A stretch of DNA of 33,451 nt from Lachnospiraceae bacterium (GTDB lineage Bacteria; Bacillota; Clostridia; Lachnospirales; Lachnospiraceae), in NCBI GenBank assembly GCA_030524705.1, contig JAUNGD010000039.1:1-33451 (forward strand). The letters run 5' to 3'. Below the pieces are notes generated by a model, which did not search any database, had not been told where the DNA came from, and saw nothing but the letters and a program-made list of their open reading frames with translations. Position numbers and translations under genes: made by a program. Positions 1-8,087 of this stretch are shown here, one piece after another; position 1 is the first letter of the stretch; each line of letters begins with the position of its first letter.

Positions 1-2
1 TG

Positions 3-620
3 CTCTCTTTAATTTCCGGGCTGCTCCTTCCAGAGAGCGGCTCGATTTTATTTGAGGGACAAAATGAAACGGTGTTCCGTGACAAGATCGGGTATATGCT
101 GCAGAAGGATCACCTGTTTGAGTGGCGGACCATCTATAAAAACGTTGTTTTGGGGCTTGAAATTCAGAATAAGCTGAATGAGGAATCCAGGGCGAGAGTC
201 GAAAAAATGCTGATGGATTACGATTTGTATCGTTTTAAGGATGCAAAGCCCAGCGAGCTTTCCGGAGGGATGCGGCAGAGGGCGGCGCTTATCCGGACAC
301 TGGCGCTGAATCCCGAGCTGCTTTTGCTGGATGAACCCTTTTCAGCTCTTGATTTCCAGACCAGGCTTACCGTATGCGACGACGTATGTAGTATTCTGCA
401 TAAAGAGAAAAAAACGGCCTTGCTGGTGACGCATGATTTGTCGGAGGCGGTCAGCATGGCTGACCGGATTATTGTTCTGGGAAAACGCCCGGCCAGAATC
501 CGGTCGGTTCTGGATATGGATTTTGAAGAACAGGGCCTGACTCCCCTGGAACGAAGAAATGCGCCGGAATTCAAAGAGTACTTCAATCTGCTTTGGAAGG
601 AGCTGAATGACGATGAGTAG
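3..620 (+). CDS. ABC transporter ATP-binding protein, NitT/TauT/SsuB type (5' end outside window)
   Basis: This is the ATPase of an importer, energising the permease that follows. The frame is open from base 3 and already reads a typical post-Walker-A stretch ending in a PESGSI-like turn, so the Walker A lysine and true start lie upstream of the window. Visible motifs are a Q-loop (MLQKD, about base 105-120), the LSGGMRQR signature (from base 258), Walker B LLLLDEP with the catalytic Asp-Glu at 330-335, a D-loop SALD, and the switch histidine in VTHD (about 426-437). The tail motif KRPARI is characteristic of the nitrate/taurine/sulfonate subfamily. An internal GTG at 72 could be mistaken for a start but sits inside the conserved fold. 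The gene overlaps the permease by 14 bp, indicating an operon. The substrate cannot be read from this part; the binding protein should lie upstream. Confidence 0.9.
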   Translation, partial: LSLISGLLLPESGSILFEGQNETVFRDKIGYMLQKDHLFEWRTIYKNVVLGLEIQNKLNEESRARVEKMLMDYDLYRFKDAKPSELSGGMRQRAALIRTLALNPELLLLDEPFSALDFQTRLTVCDDVCSILHKEKKTALLVTHDLSEAVSMADRIIVLGKRPARIRSVLDMDFEEQGLTPLERRNAPEFKEYFNLLWKELNDDE

Positions 621-1416
621 AGAAAGCATTTCCTCTGCCCAGGAAAGTTATCTGAGAAAGCTTCAGCGCAGACAGCACAGGATAACGGTGATTCGGATAT
701 TGATTTTTGTACTTTTTCTGTTGCTGTGGGAGACGGCAGTCCGGTGTTCCTGGATCGACGGCTTTATTTTCAGCAGTCCATCCCGGGTATGCAGGACCTT
801 TGCGGACATGTGGAAGGATCGAAGCATATTTAGCCATGTGGGGATCACCCTGGCAGAGACCCTGGCCAGCTTTGGGCTTGTTGTCGTTCTTGGAATGAGC
901 GTTGCTGTCCTGCTCTGGTACAATGAAGAATTGTCCAGTATCCTGGAACCGTACCTGGTGGTATTGAACAGTCTGCCGAAATCCGCGCTGGCGCCGCTTT
1001 TGATCGTGTGGCTGGGCGCAAATATGAAATCCATCATTGTGGCAGGAATTTCGGTGGCGGTATTCGGAACGGTTCTGAATCTGTATACGGGATTCGCGGA
1101 GATGGACCCGGATAAGATCAAACTGATCTATACGCTTCGGGGCAGCAAAAGAGACGTCCTCTGGAAGGTGATTCTTCCTGGGACGATTCCTTTGCAGATC
1201 AGCGTGATGAAGGTGAACATCGGGCTTTGCCTGGTGGGGGTGGTGATCGGTGAATTCATTGGGGCCAGACAGGGACTGGGCTATCTGATCATTTATGGAA
1301 GCCAGGTTTTCAAGCTGGACTGGGTCATCATGTCTATTATGATTTTATGTGTGATTGCCATGGCCCTGTATGGAATTTTAAATCTGATAGAAAAACGTTG
1401 TCTGCGCAGCAGGTAG
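607..1416 (+). CDS. ABC transporter permease, SsuC/TauC type
   Basis: Integral membrane permease of about 269 residues, the usual length for SsuC/TauC/ThiX-type binding-protein-dependent permeases. A hydrophobic segment follows a basic N-terminus (about residues 22-42), with several more to the C-terminus. The EAA-like cytoplasmic loop that docks on the ATPase is visible from about residue 178 (RGSKRDVLWKVILPG), followed by the conserved VIGEFIGA-like segment. Two ATGs are possible, 607 and 613; AAGGAG at 597-602 serves either, and 607 overlaps the ATPase more. It forms an operon with the upstream ATPase. Substrate is unknown: aliphatic sulfonates, a thiamine precursor or another small organic molecule are all compatible. 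The gene ends only 12 bp before the convergent queH stop, and I see no convincing hairpin between them. Confidence 0.88.
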   Translation: MTMSRESISSAQESYLRKLQRRQHRITVIRILIFVLFLLLWETAVRCSWIDGFIFSSPSRVCRTFADMWKDRSIFSHVGITLAETLASFGLVVVLGMSVAVLLWYNEELSSILEPYLVVLNSLPKSALAPLLIVWLGANMKSIIVAGISVAVFGTVLNLYTGFAEMDPDKIKLIYTLRGSKRDVLWKVILPGTIPLQISVMKVNIGLCLVGVVIGEFIGARQGLGYLIIYGSQVFKLDWVIMSIMILCVIAMALYGILNLIEKRCLRSR

Positions 1417-1428
1417 AACGGAAAAGAC

Positions 1429-2076
1429 TCATTGCTTCTGCAGTTCCCGTTCCTGCCTGGAAAAAACGCATCCGCAGTAATCCTGGCGGTACAGATTGTA
1501 CTGGGCGGATAATTCTACAGAACGCTTATATCCATTGCGTTTTTTAAAATCGGAGGGGAGCCAGCGGACGTGGTACCGTCCGGCCAGCTCTTCACCGATT
1601 TCATTTAGTTTAGCGGCGTTTTTCAGAGGACTGATGGTAAGGGTAGTGGTAAAATAGTCGAACCTGCCGGCCGCGGCCGTCCGGGCGGCTTCCTCCAGTC
1701 TCAGGCGGAAGCAGGCGTGGCACCGCTCCCCGCCCTCCGGGATGTGTTCAAGGCCCCGGACGGCGTCGTAAAATTCCCGGGGCTCAAACCTGCCCTCTAT
1801 GATCTGGATGGGATAGCGGGCCGGAAGCTCGCCGATCAGCCGCTTTTGCTCCTCCACCCGGTGGGCGTATTCCTGCTCCGGGTAGATATTCGGATTGTAA
1901 TAGAGAACGGTGATCCGAAAATAATCGGACAGATATTCCAGCACGTAGCTGCTGCAGGGAGCGCAGCAGCTGTGGAGAAGGAGGGTGGGGACACTTCCGG
2001 TTCCCAAAGCGGACAGGCAAAGGAGCCGGTCCAATTCCTTTTGATAATTGCGTTTTTGATTTTGTGTTTCAGACAT
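1429..2076 (-). CDS. queH: Epoxyqueuosine reductase QueH
   Basis: QueH (formerly DUF208) reduces epoxyqueuosine to queuosine in tRNA, the last step of queuosine synthesis, and replaces QueG in many anaerobes. The 215-residue protein has the diagnostic cysteine pattern: HSCCAPC (Cys37, Cys38, Cys41), a middle ERCHAC (Cys119, Cys122) and a C-terminal DYCGC (Cys201, Cys203), which in the family bind an iron-sulfur cluster and a second metal site. The YYNPNIYP motif (about residues 59-66) is also typical. The frame opens 22 codons upstream at 2142, but ATG 2076 is preceded by AGGAGA with a 5-base gap, which makes it the better start. It is a lone minus-strand gene between two plus-strand operons, with no other queuosine gene in the window. 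Confidence 0.93.
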   Translation of the reverse strand: MSETQNQKRNYQKELDRLLCLSALGTGSVPTLLLHSCCAPCSSYVLEYLSDYFRITVLYYNPNIYPEQEYAHRVEEQKRLIGELPARYPIQIIEGRFEPREFYDAVRGLEHIPEGGERCHACFRLRLEEAARTAAAGRFDYFTTTLTISPLKNAAKLNEIGEELAGRYHVRWLPSDFKKRNGYKRSVELSAQYNLYRQDYCGCVFSRQERELQKQ

Positions 2077-2194
2077 AAGATTCTCCTGATATATTGAATT
2101 ACGAAAATGCAGGGTTTCTGTTATCTTTGCGGATTGATTCAAGTATAATAAAAAATCCTTTTTCAGGCAAGCGTGTTTGTGCGGCGGCCTGCTA

Positions 2195-2223
2195 TTTACT
2201 TTTCCATGTCCATATGGTATACT
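2195..2223 (+). promoter_or_regulatory. Candidate sigma-A promoter for the cell-surface decoration operon
   Basis: The sequence shows TTTACT at 2195-2200, a 17-bp spacer and TATACT at 2218-2223, with an upstream TGG giving an extended -10 element. It sits about 80 bp before the transketolase start in the 228-bp gap after queH. A second -10-like TATAAT lies at 2144-2149, but its -35 match is poor. No riboswitch-like structure is obvious in the leader. Confidence 0.5.
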
Positions 2224-2304
2224 TACAACGATTTTATGGCATAAAAAGCAAAGAAAAAAGAAATATTTTTCATAGATACGGATATTTGGAGGACATGATC
2301 TTTT

Positions 2305-3153
2305 ATGACGGCGGAAGATTTAAAAAATCTGAAAGTAATGAGAAAAAAAATGTTTTTAGCAGCGTATGCAGGAGGCTCGGCACATCTTGCCTCCGCATTT
2401 TCGTCTGCTGAAATATTTTATGCCTTATATCAGAAAAAGATTCTTCGGACAGAACCGGGAAATCCTCAGGCTGAGAATCGGGACCGTCTGGTTCTCAGCA
2501 AAGGCCATGCGAGTCTGGCCTGGTATGCTTCTCTTGCCATGGCAGGGTTTATTTCGGAGGAGGAGCTATACACGTTTATTCAGCCGGGAACGAGGCTGAG
2601 CGGGGAGCCGTGTCCCAACGGCGTTCCCGGGATAGAAGCGGCGACGGGTTCCCTGGGGCACGGCCTTTCCCTGGGACTTGGGATGGCGCTGGCGGCAAAG
2701 CTGGATCAGAAAGATTTTCATACGTATGTGATCTTAGGCGACGGGGAGTGTCAGGAGGGCACGATATGGGAGGCCGTTATGGCGGCTCACAAATATCAGC
2801 TTGGAAATCTGACGGCTATTCTGGACTGCAACAAAATTCAGAAGATGGGATTTATTGAGGAGACCATGCGTATTTCCTCCTGGAGATCAAAGTGGGAATC
2901 CTTCGGCTGGCAGGTAGATGAGATCAAAGACGGTCACGATCTGGATGAGATCTGTGAGGTTTTGCGCAGAAAAAATGATGAAAATATTCCAAGGCTTGTA
3001 GTGGCAAATACGACAAAGGGAAAAGGGGTCTCCATTATGGAGAACAACCCGAACTGGCATTACAAAATGCCGAATCGCAGAGAAATGAAAACGTTTGTCA
3101 GCGAACTGGAAATTTCGGAGAAGGAGCTGGAAAAATGCAGAGAGCATATATGA
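2305..3153 (+). CDS. Transketolase-like protein, N-terminal (TPP-binding) subunit
   Basis: First half of a split transketolase, 282 residues. Transketolases move a two-carbon ketol unit between sugar phosphates using thiamine diphosphate. The TPP motif is intact: GDGECQEG starts at Gly145 and the closing Asn is residue 176. SKGHAS (about residue 66-71) and GSLGHGLSLGLGMA match the family. ATG 2305 follows GGAGGA (2288-2293) with a rather long 11-base gap; the frame continues naturally into a family-like N-terminus. It heads the decoration operon and overlaps the C-terminal subunit gene by 19 bp, implying translational coupling and a heteromeric enzyme. A pair inside a glycan/acyl-carrier cluster more likely serves a dedicated precursor than bulk pentose metabolism, but that is inference. 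Confidence 0.88.
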   Translation: MTAEDLKNLKVMRKKMFLAAYAGGSAHLASAFSSAEIFYALYQKKILRTEPGNPQAENRDRLVLSKGHASLAWYASLAMAGFISEEELYTFIQPGTRLSGEPCPNGVPGIEAATGSLGHGLSLGLGMALAAKLDQKDFHTYVILGDGECQEGTIWEAVMAAHKYQLGNLTAILDCNKIQKMGFIEETMRISSWRSKWESFGWQVDEIKDGHDLDEICEVLRRKNDENIPRLVVANTTKGKGVSIMENNPNWHYKMPNRREMKTFVSELEISEKELEKCREHI

Positions 3154-4052
3154 GTGCATTGTGTGAGCTGGCGGAAAAAGACAGAAATGTTCTTTCTCTG
3201 CTGGCGGATAGCGGAACAGGATATGATGAGCTTTTTCGGCGTTATTTTCCGAAGCAGATGCTGGATTTTGGAATTGCTGAGGAAAACATGGTGGCAGCGG
3301 CGGCAGGCCTTGCTCTGTGCGGGAAGATTCCTTTTGTTTATACGGCGGGGGCTTTCCTTGCGTACCGAAGCTTTGAATTTATCAGGGACGACGTGTGTTT
3401 TCAGAATCTGAATGTCAAAATTGTGGGGATGGGCGCGGGCCTTTCCTGGAGCACGCTGGGTTCAACACATCATACGACGGAGGACCTGGGGGCCTTGAGA
3501 AGCCTTCCGAATTTGACGATTTTGTCGCCCTCCTGTCCGAAAGAGGTAGAAAAAGCCGTGAAGGCGGCCTACGACATAAAGGGGCCTGTTTATATAAAGA
3601 TCGGCATGAACAACGAGCCGGATATTTACAGGGAAGAGGAGCCGTTTGTGGTCGGCAGAAACAGAGAATTACGCTCTGGTAAGGATCTTTGTGTTTATAC
3701 GACGGGAAGTATTGCTTCGGAGGTGCTGACGGCGGCAGAGCTTCTGGAGAAAAAAGGGCTGGACATTGGCGTGGTAAATGTTCCGACGATCAAACCGCTG
3801 GATACGGCGGAGATTTTGGATCGCGCTGTCAAATACAATACAATTTTAACTGTGGAAGAGCACAGCATTACGGGAGGCCTGGGAAGCGCGGTGGCCGAGG
3901 TGCTGGCAGAGAGCGATGTGAAGGTCAGATTCCGAAGAATTGGGCTTCGTAACTGCTTTGCTGCGGGCTATGGCACTCACGCCCAGGTAAAAGCGGCCAA
4001 TGGGCTGGATGCGGCGGGAATTGCAGAACAGATTTTGGCTGCACAGAAATAA
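3135..4052 (+). CDS. Transketolase-like protein, C-terminal subunit
   Basis: Second half of the split transketolase, 305 residues. It carries the pyrimidine-binding domain, including the family glutamate that activates TPP (GIAEENM, Glu49), and the THHTTEDLGALR segment typical of transketolase/DXPS C-terminal halves. It then has the transketolase C-terminal domain (VCVYTTGSIASEVLTAA onward). ATG 3135 has AAGGAG at 3121-3126 with an 8-base gap, inside the end of the preceding gene. The two proteins together equal a full-length transketolase, and each half has its own start and stop, so this is the natural two-gene form common in Clostridia and archaea, not a frameshift. The fkbH-like gene starts 27 bp downstream. 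Confidence 0.88.
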   Translation: MQRAYMSALCELAEKDRNVLSLLADSGTGYDELFRRYFPKQMLDFGIAEENMVAAAAGLALCGKIPFVYTAGAFLAYRSFEFIRDDVCFQNLNVKIVGMGAGLSWSTLGSTHHTTEDLGALRSLPNLTILSPSCPKEVEKAVKAAYDIKGPVYIKIGMNNEPDIYREEEPFVVGRNRELRSGKDLCVYTTGSIASEVLTAAELLEKKGLDIGVVNVPTIKPLDTAEILDRAVKYNTILTVEEHSITGGLGSAVAEVLAESDVKVRFRRIGLRNCFAAGYGTHAQVKAANGLDAAGIAEQILAAQK

Positions 4053-4079
4053 AAAAGAGAAATCAGAGGCAATCATAAA

Positions 4080-5807
4080 ATGAGTGAGATTACGTTTACA
4101 AGGCTGAAAAGGAATTGCAAGAAGGATATGTCGGATAAAAAGAAGCTTCGTCTGGCTATTCTGGGGGATTGTGCCACCCAGCATCTGGCAACAGCCATCC
4201 GGGGATACGGCGTGGAAGAGGAGCTGTGGTTTGAGGTGTTTGACGCCGATTATAATCAGATCGACGCACAGCTTCTCGATCCCCAGTCTGAATTTTTTCA
4301 GTTTGATCCCCAGTTTGCTTTAATTTATATGTGCTCTGAGAAATTATACCATTCTTTTTATGAGACGGAGGATAAGGCAGGCTTTGCCGATGCGGTATAT
4401 CAGAAGATCCGCTCCTACTGGGAGCTGATAAACAGCCATGGAGCTGTAAACATTATTCAGTTTACCTTCGTTGAGGCGGATGACCGGATATTCGGGAACT
4501 ATGCGGCAAAGACACAGGCATCCTTTTTGTACCAGGTAAAGAAGCTGAATTATCTGCTGATGAACGGCGCTCAGGAAGTAAAGAATGCTTTTTTGATGGA
4601 CCTGAATTATATTACGGCGCAGTACGGAAGAGAAAAGGTATACGACGACAAGCTGTATTATATTGCCAAAATGCCGCTGTCCACGGGGATTCTCCCGGAG
4701 GTGGCAAAGCAGGTTACAGATATTGTCAAGGCGGTTTCAGGGCGTATCATAAAATGTGTGGTGACAGATCTCGACAATACGCTTTGGGGAGGCGTCATCG
4801 GAGACGACGGCCTGGAAGGAATACAGATCGGCGAGCTTGGTCTGGGGCATGCATTTGAAGAATTTCAGATGTGGCTGAAGGGGCTGAAAAGCCGGGGGAT
4901 CATTCTGGCTGTGTGCAGCAAAAACAACGAGGATACGGCAAAAGAGCCGTTTTTGAAACACCCGGAAATGGTGCTACGCATGGATGATTTTTCTATGTTT
5001 GTGGCGAATTGGGAGGATAAGGCTTCCAACATACGTTATATACAGGAAACCCTCAATATCGGAATGGACAGCATTGTATTTCTGGATGACAATGCATTCG
5101 AACGGAATCAGGTAAAGAGCATGATCCCGGATATTACCGTGCCGGAGCTTCCGGAGGATCCGGCCATGTATCTGAGCTATCTGAAGGGACTGAACCTGTT
5201 TGAGACGGCATCCTGGTCGGAGGCGGATAAGGACCGGACGAAGCAGTATCAGTCTGAAATAAAGCGCACGGAGCAGAGACGGCAGTACCAAAATTATGAT
5301 GAGTACCTGCAGAGTCTGGGGATGGTCGCCGTGGCAAAGCCCTTCGATCCGTTTCAGTATCCGAGAATTGCCCAGCTGACCCAGCGCTCGAACCAGTTCA
5401 ATCTCAGGACTGTCCGGTATACAGAGGCGGAAATCGAAAAGCTGGCAGAAGACGATCATTTCCTGACGCTGTATTTTATGCTGAAGGATCAATTCGGCGA
5501 TCACGGCCTGATCAGTGTTGCAATTTTGGAAAAGCAGGATGAAGAGACGTTGTTTATGCATAACTGGCTGATGAGCTGCCGTGTCCTGAAGCGGGGGATG
5601 GAAGAGTTCATCATCAATAAGGTAATGGAAACTGCCAGGGAGAACGGATATAAAAGGGTCATTGGAGAATACATCCAGACACCGAAAAATGCAATGGTAA
5701 AGGATATTTACGGGAAGCTTGGCTTCCGGGAAGCCGGCGGCGGTCTGTTTGTGGCAGATGTAGATACGTTTGTTCAAAACAAAACATTTATAAAAACAGA
5801 GGAATGA
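4080..5807 (+). CDS. FkbH-like HAD-family carrier-protein acylating enzyme
   Basis: A 575-residue FkbH-like protein. Studied FkbH members dephosphorylate 1,3-bisphosphoglycerate and load the glyceryl group on an acyl carrier protein as a thioester. The N-terminal ~210 residues look SGNH-like with GDC (Gly29-Asp30-Cys31) where hydrolases have GDS. The central HAD domain has the motif VTDLDNTLWGG (Asp230, Asp232), VCSKNN (Cys279, Ser280, Lys281) and FLDDNAFER (Asp336, Asp337). The C-terminal ~150 residues are GNAT-like, ending near YGKLGF. ATG 4080 has a weak AGAGG upstream; ATG 4128 would also give a sensible N-terminus but its Shine-Dalgarno is too close. The carrier protein gene follows directly, supporting the loading role. 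The true acyl group is unproven. Confidence 0.87.
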   Translation: MSEITFTRLKRNCKKDMSDKKKLRLAILGDCATQHLATAIRGYGVEEELWFEVFDADYNQIDAQLLDPQSEFFQFDPQFALIYMCSEKLYHSFYETEDKAGFADAVYQKIRSYWELINSHGAVNIIQFTFVEADDRIFGNYAAKTQASFLYQVKKLNYLLMNGAQEVKNAFLMDLNYITAQYGREKVYDDKLYYIAKMPLSTGILPEVAKQVTDIVKAVSGRIIKCVVTDLDNTLWGGVIGDDGLEGIQIGELGLGHAFEEFQMWLKGLKSRGIILAVCSKNNEDTAKEPFLKHPEMVLRMDDFSMFVANWEDKASNIRYIQETLNIGMDSIVFLDDNAFERNQVKSMIPDITVPELPEDPAMYLSYLKGLNLFETASWSEADKDRTKQYQSEIKRTEQRRQYQNYDEYLQSLGMVAVAKPFDPFQYPRIAQLTQRSNQFNLRTVRYTEAEIEKLAEDDHFLTLYFMLKDQFGDHGLISVAILEKQDEETLFMHNWLMSCRVLKRGMEEFIINKVMETARENGYKRVIGEYIQTPKNAMVKDIYGKLGFREAGGGLFVADVDTFVQNKTFIKTEE

Positions 5808-5821
5808 AAGGAAGAACGGCA

Positions 5822-6067
5822 ATGAGCAGAGAAGAGATTTTAAGAAAAGTAAATGAAATTTTTTGGGATGTATTTGATGATGAGTCGATCGTGGTGACGG
5901 AGGAGACCACGGCTGCCGATATTGAGGACTGGGATTCCCTGACCCATATCACTCTGATTTCTGAAGTAGAGGGCGAGTTCGGATTTACCTTCGCCATGAA
6001 GGACGTACTCGGTATGAAAAATGTCGGAGAGATGCTTGATATTATTATGAAGTCTGCAAAGCTTTGA
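5822..6067 (+). CDS. Acyl carrier protein
   Basis: Small acidic carrier protein of 81 residues. The phosphopantetheine attachment serine is Ser39 in the motif EDWDSLTHI, at the start of helix II as usual. An ATG at 5804 is in frame and overlaps the fkbH-like stop, but AGGAAG ahead of ATG 5822 at 7 bases makes 5822 the better start. Lying straight after the FkbH-like gene and before a MaoC and an MBOAT, it is probably a dedicated carrier for the pathway-specific acyl group and not the housekeeping fatty acid ACP, whose gene normally lies with fab genes absent here. Its position parallels DltC in a dlt operon. Confidence 0.9.
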   Translation: MSREEILRKVNEIFWDVFDDESIVVTEETTAADIEDWDSLTHITLISEVEGEFGFTFAMKDVLGMKNVGEMLDIIMKSAKL

Positions 6068-6103
6068 TGGAGCGGCTTTTGTGCTAAATGGAGGAACAGG
6101 ACA

Positions 6104-6532
6104 TTGAATCATTACAGCTTTGAAGAACTGACGGTGGGACAGGAAGAAAGCTTTGAGGCAGACATCACGGAGGAGATGATGGAGCAGTTTTACAGGATCA
6201 CGGGGGATGAGAACCCGCTGCACCGCGATTCGGCATTTGCGGGCCAGATGGGCTACGCAGACCGTGTAGTATACGGAATGCTGACTTCATCCTTTTTCTC
6301 CACGCTTGCCGGAGTATATCTTCCGGGGGAGAGAAGCCTGATCCATCGGGTGGAAACGGAATTCCCCAGACCGGTATTTATCGGGGACCATCTGACTGTC
6401 ACCGGAAAAGTACAGGAGAGGAACGAGACGTTTCAGACGGTCACGCTGAAGGTCGTGATTACAAATCAGAATAAAGAGAAGGTCTGCAGAGGAAAAATGC
6501 GGATCGGGTTTTTAAAGAGAGACGGGGAGTAA
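6104..6532 (+). CDS. MaoC-like hot-dog (R)-hydratase/dehydratase
   Basis: A 142-residue single hot-dog protein of the MaoC / (R)-specific enoyl hydratase family, which adds or removes water at a 2-enoyl / 3-hydroxyacyl thioester. The hydratase-2 motif is intact, with catalytic Asp35 and His40 in TGDENPLHRDSAFA. The later family motif usually read as VVHGML appears here as VVYGML, a His to Tyr change at a position that is often but not always His. The only start consistent with the fold is TTG 6104, preceded by GGAGGA (6090-6095) at 8 bases. It is 2 bp from the MBOAT gene. Placed after the carrier protein, it probably works on the carrier-bound acyl group; the exact reaction is unknown. Confidence 0.88.
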   Translation: MNHYSFEELTVGQEESFEADITEEMMEQFYRITGDENPLHRDSAFAGQMGYADRVVYGMLTSSFFSTLAGVYLPGERSLIHRVETEFPRPVFIGDHLTVTGKVQERNETFQTVTLKVVITNQNKEKVCRGKMRIGFLKRDGE

Positions 6533-6534
6533 AG

Positions 6535-8085
6535 ATGTTTTTGGTAACTTTTGGCTTTCTGGTTTTTATGGCAGTTACGATGGCGGTGTATTATCTGGTG
6601 CCGGGTAAGATACAGTGGGCGGTATTGTTAGCCGCCAGCGCTGTATTTTATTTTTGTGCGGCCACGCCGTATACGGTGATTTATCTGCTGGTGACGATCG
6701 TGACGGTGTGGGCGGGAAGCAATTATATTGATAAGGTTCGGGAGGACAGCCCCCGGAAAGCAAAGAGGGCGCTGATCGCCACCTTGCTGGTAAATATTGG
6801 TATTCTGGCCGCTCTGAAATACATGAACTTTTTTATTTCGAATTTCCGGCTCGTGTGTCAGCTTTTTGGGAAGGGACAGGAAATCCAGACGGTTCACTGG
6901 GCGGCTTCCCTGGGCGTCAGCTTCTATACCCTTCAGGCCGTCAGCTATTTGGTGGACGTGTACTGGGGGACCTCGAAGCCGCAGAAAAACCTCTTCAAGG
7001 TTGCACTGTTTACCGCCTATTTTCCGCAGATGTCTTCCGGGCCGATCTGCCGTTATCAGGAGATGGAGCAGCTTTACGCGCCGCATAAATTTGATTATCA
7101 GAAGATCAGCTTCGGAATGCAGCGTATGCTGTTTGGCTTTATCAAGAAGCTGGTGGTAGCGGAAAATCTGGCTGTCTATGTAAATTATATATTTGATGAA
7201 AGCGCCAATTACAATGGAATGTTCCTTTGGATTGGCTTGTTTGCGTATGTAATACAGCTCTATGCAGATTTTTCCGGCTGTATGGATATTGTGCTGGGGG
7301 CTTCGGAATGCTTTGGCATTTATATGCCGGAGAATTTCAACCGTCCGTTTCATTCAAGAAGCATACAGGAATTCTGGAAGAGATGGCATATCACTCTGGG
7401 AAGCTTTGCCCAGGATTATATCATGTATCCGATCCTGCGCTCCCGGGCCTGGACGAAAATGCGGAAAAATCTCAAGGTGAAATACGGAAAGGCAGCGGCC
7501 AAAAACGTGCCTACCTATATTGCCATGATGATTCTATGGATCTACATTGGAATCTGGCATGGCGGCGCATGGAATTATGTGGCGGAGGGCATCTGGTTCG
7601 GAGTTGTGGTAATGCTGGGACAGCTCCTGGACAAGCAGCTGAAAAAACTGATGAGGCTGCTTCGGATTTCAGGAGAATCCAGGTGGTGGCACGGCTTTCA
7701 GAGCTTCCGTACTGCGGTGATCTACGGAGTCGGCGTATACTTCTTCCGGGCGTCTACCGTGCGCCGGGCGCTCCACTATGTAAAGGCGTCTGTTTCACCG
7801 AAATGCCTGGCACCGTCTAATTTCCTGATGCAGTGGCAGGTGTTCAGCAGCTCCTTCCCGGTGAAGGAATTTTATAAGGCAATGCTCTGTGTGGGGATCG
7901 GTTTCTTTTTTATGCTTGTGCTGACGTGGTTCCAGGCCAGGGAAAAATCCTTCTACCAGTGGCTTGCCGGCAGAAATATCGTGATACGCTGGGGGATTCT
8001 TTACGTTATGATGTTCACTGTGATTCTTCTGGGGGTATATGGACCGGAATTTAATGCGTCACAGTTTATTTACGGAGGATTTTAG
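6535..8085 (+). CDS. MBOAT family membrane acyltransferase (DltB/AlgI-like)
   Basis: A 516-residue polytopic membrane-bound O-acyltransferase. Members such as DltB and AlgI pass an acyl group from a cytoplasmic donor across the membrane toward an extracellular hydroxyl. The family motifs are clear: NFNRPFHSRSIQEFWKRWH (His285) and the invariant catalytic histidine His342 in IGIWHGGAWN. About ten hydrophobic segments are distributed along the protein. ATG 6535 follows GGGGAG at 6 bases. It directly precedes a DltD/SGNH-like gene with a 2-bp gap, the common MBOAT plus SGNH partner arrangement. With an upstream carrier protein, it most resembles DltB in logic, though the overall motif style is equally AlgI-like. 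The donor is inferred to be the local acyl-ACP. Confidence 0.92.
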   Translation: MFLVTFGFLVFMAVTMAVYYLVPGKIQWAVLLAASAVFYFCAATPYTVIYLLVTIVTVWAGSNYIDKVREDSPRKAKRALIATLLVNIGILAALKYMNFFISNFRLVCQLFGKGQEIQTVHWAASLGVSFYTLQAVSYLVDVYWGTSKPQKNLFKVALFTAYFPQMSSGPICRYQEMEQLYAPHKFDYQKISFGMQRMLFGFIKKLVVAENLAVYVNYIFDESANYNGMFLWIGLFAYVIQLYADFSGCMDIVLGASECFGIYMPENFNRPFHSRSIQEFWKRWHITLGSFAQDYIMYPILRSRAWTKMRKNLKVKYGKAAAKNVPTYIAMMILWIYIGIWHGGAWNYVAEGIWFGVVVMLGQLLDKQLKKLMRLLRISGESRWWHGFQSFRTAVIYGVGVYFFRASTVRRALHYVKASVSPKCLAPSNFLMQWQVFSSSFPVKEFYKAMLCVGIGFFFMLVLTWFQAREKSFYQWLAGRNIVIRWGILYVMMFTVILLGVYGPEFNASQFIYGGF

Positions 8086-8087
8086 TC

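Noticed and set aside
2094-2411. Open frame of 105 codons across the transketolase start
   Set aside because: It overlaps the queH/transketolase promoter region and the true gene, has no ribosome site and no domain.
2305-4052. Possible frameshifted single transketolase gene
   Set aside because: Each half has its own ribosome site, start and complete domain; the two-gene form is normal in Clostridia.
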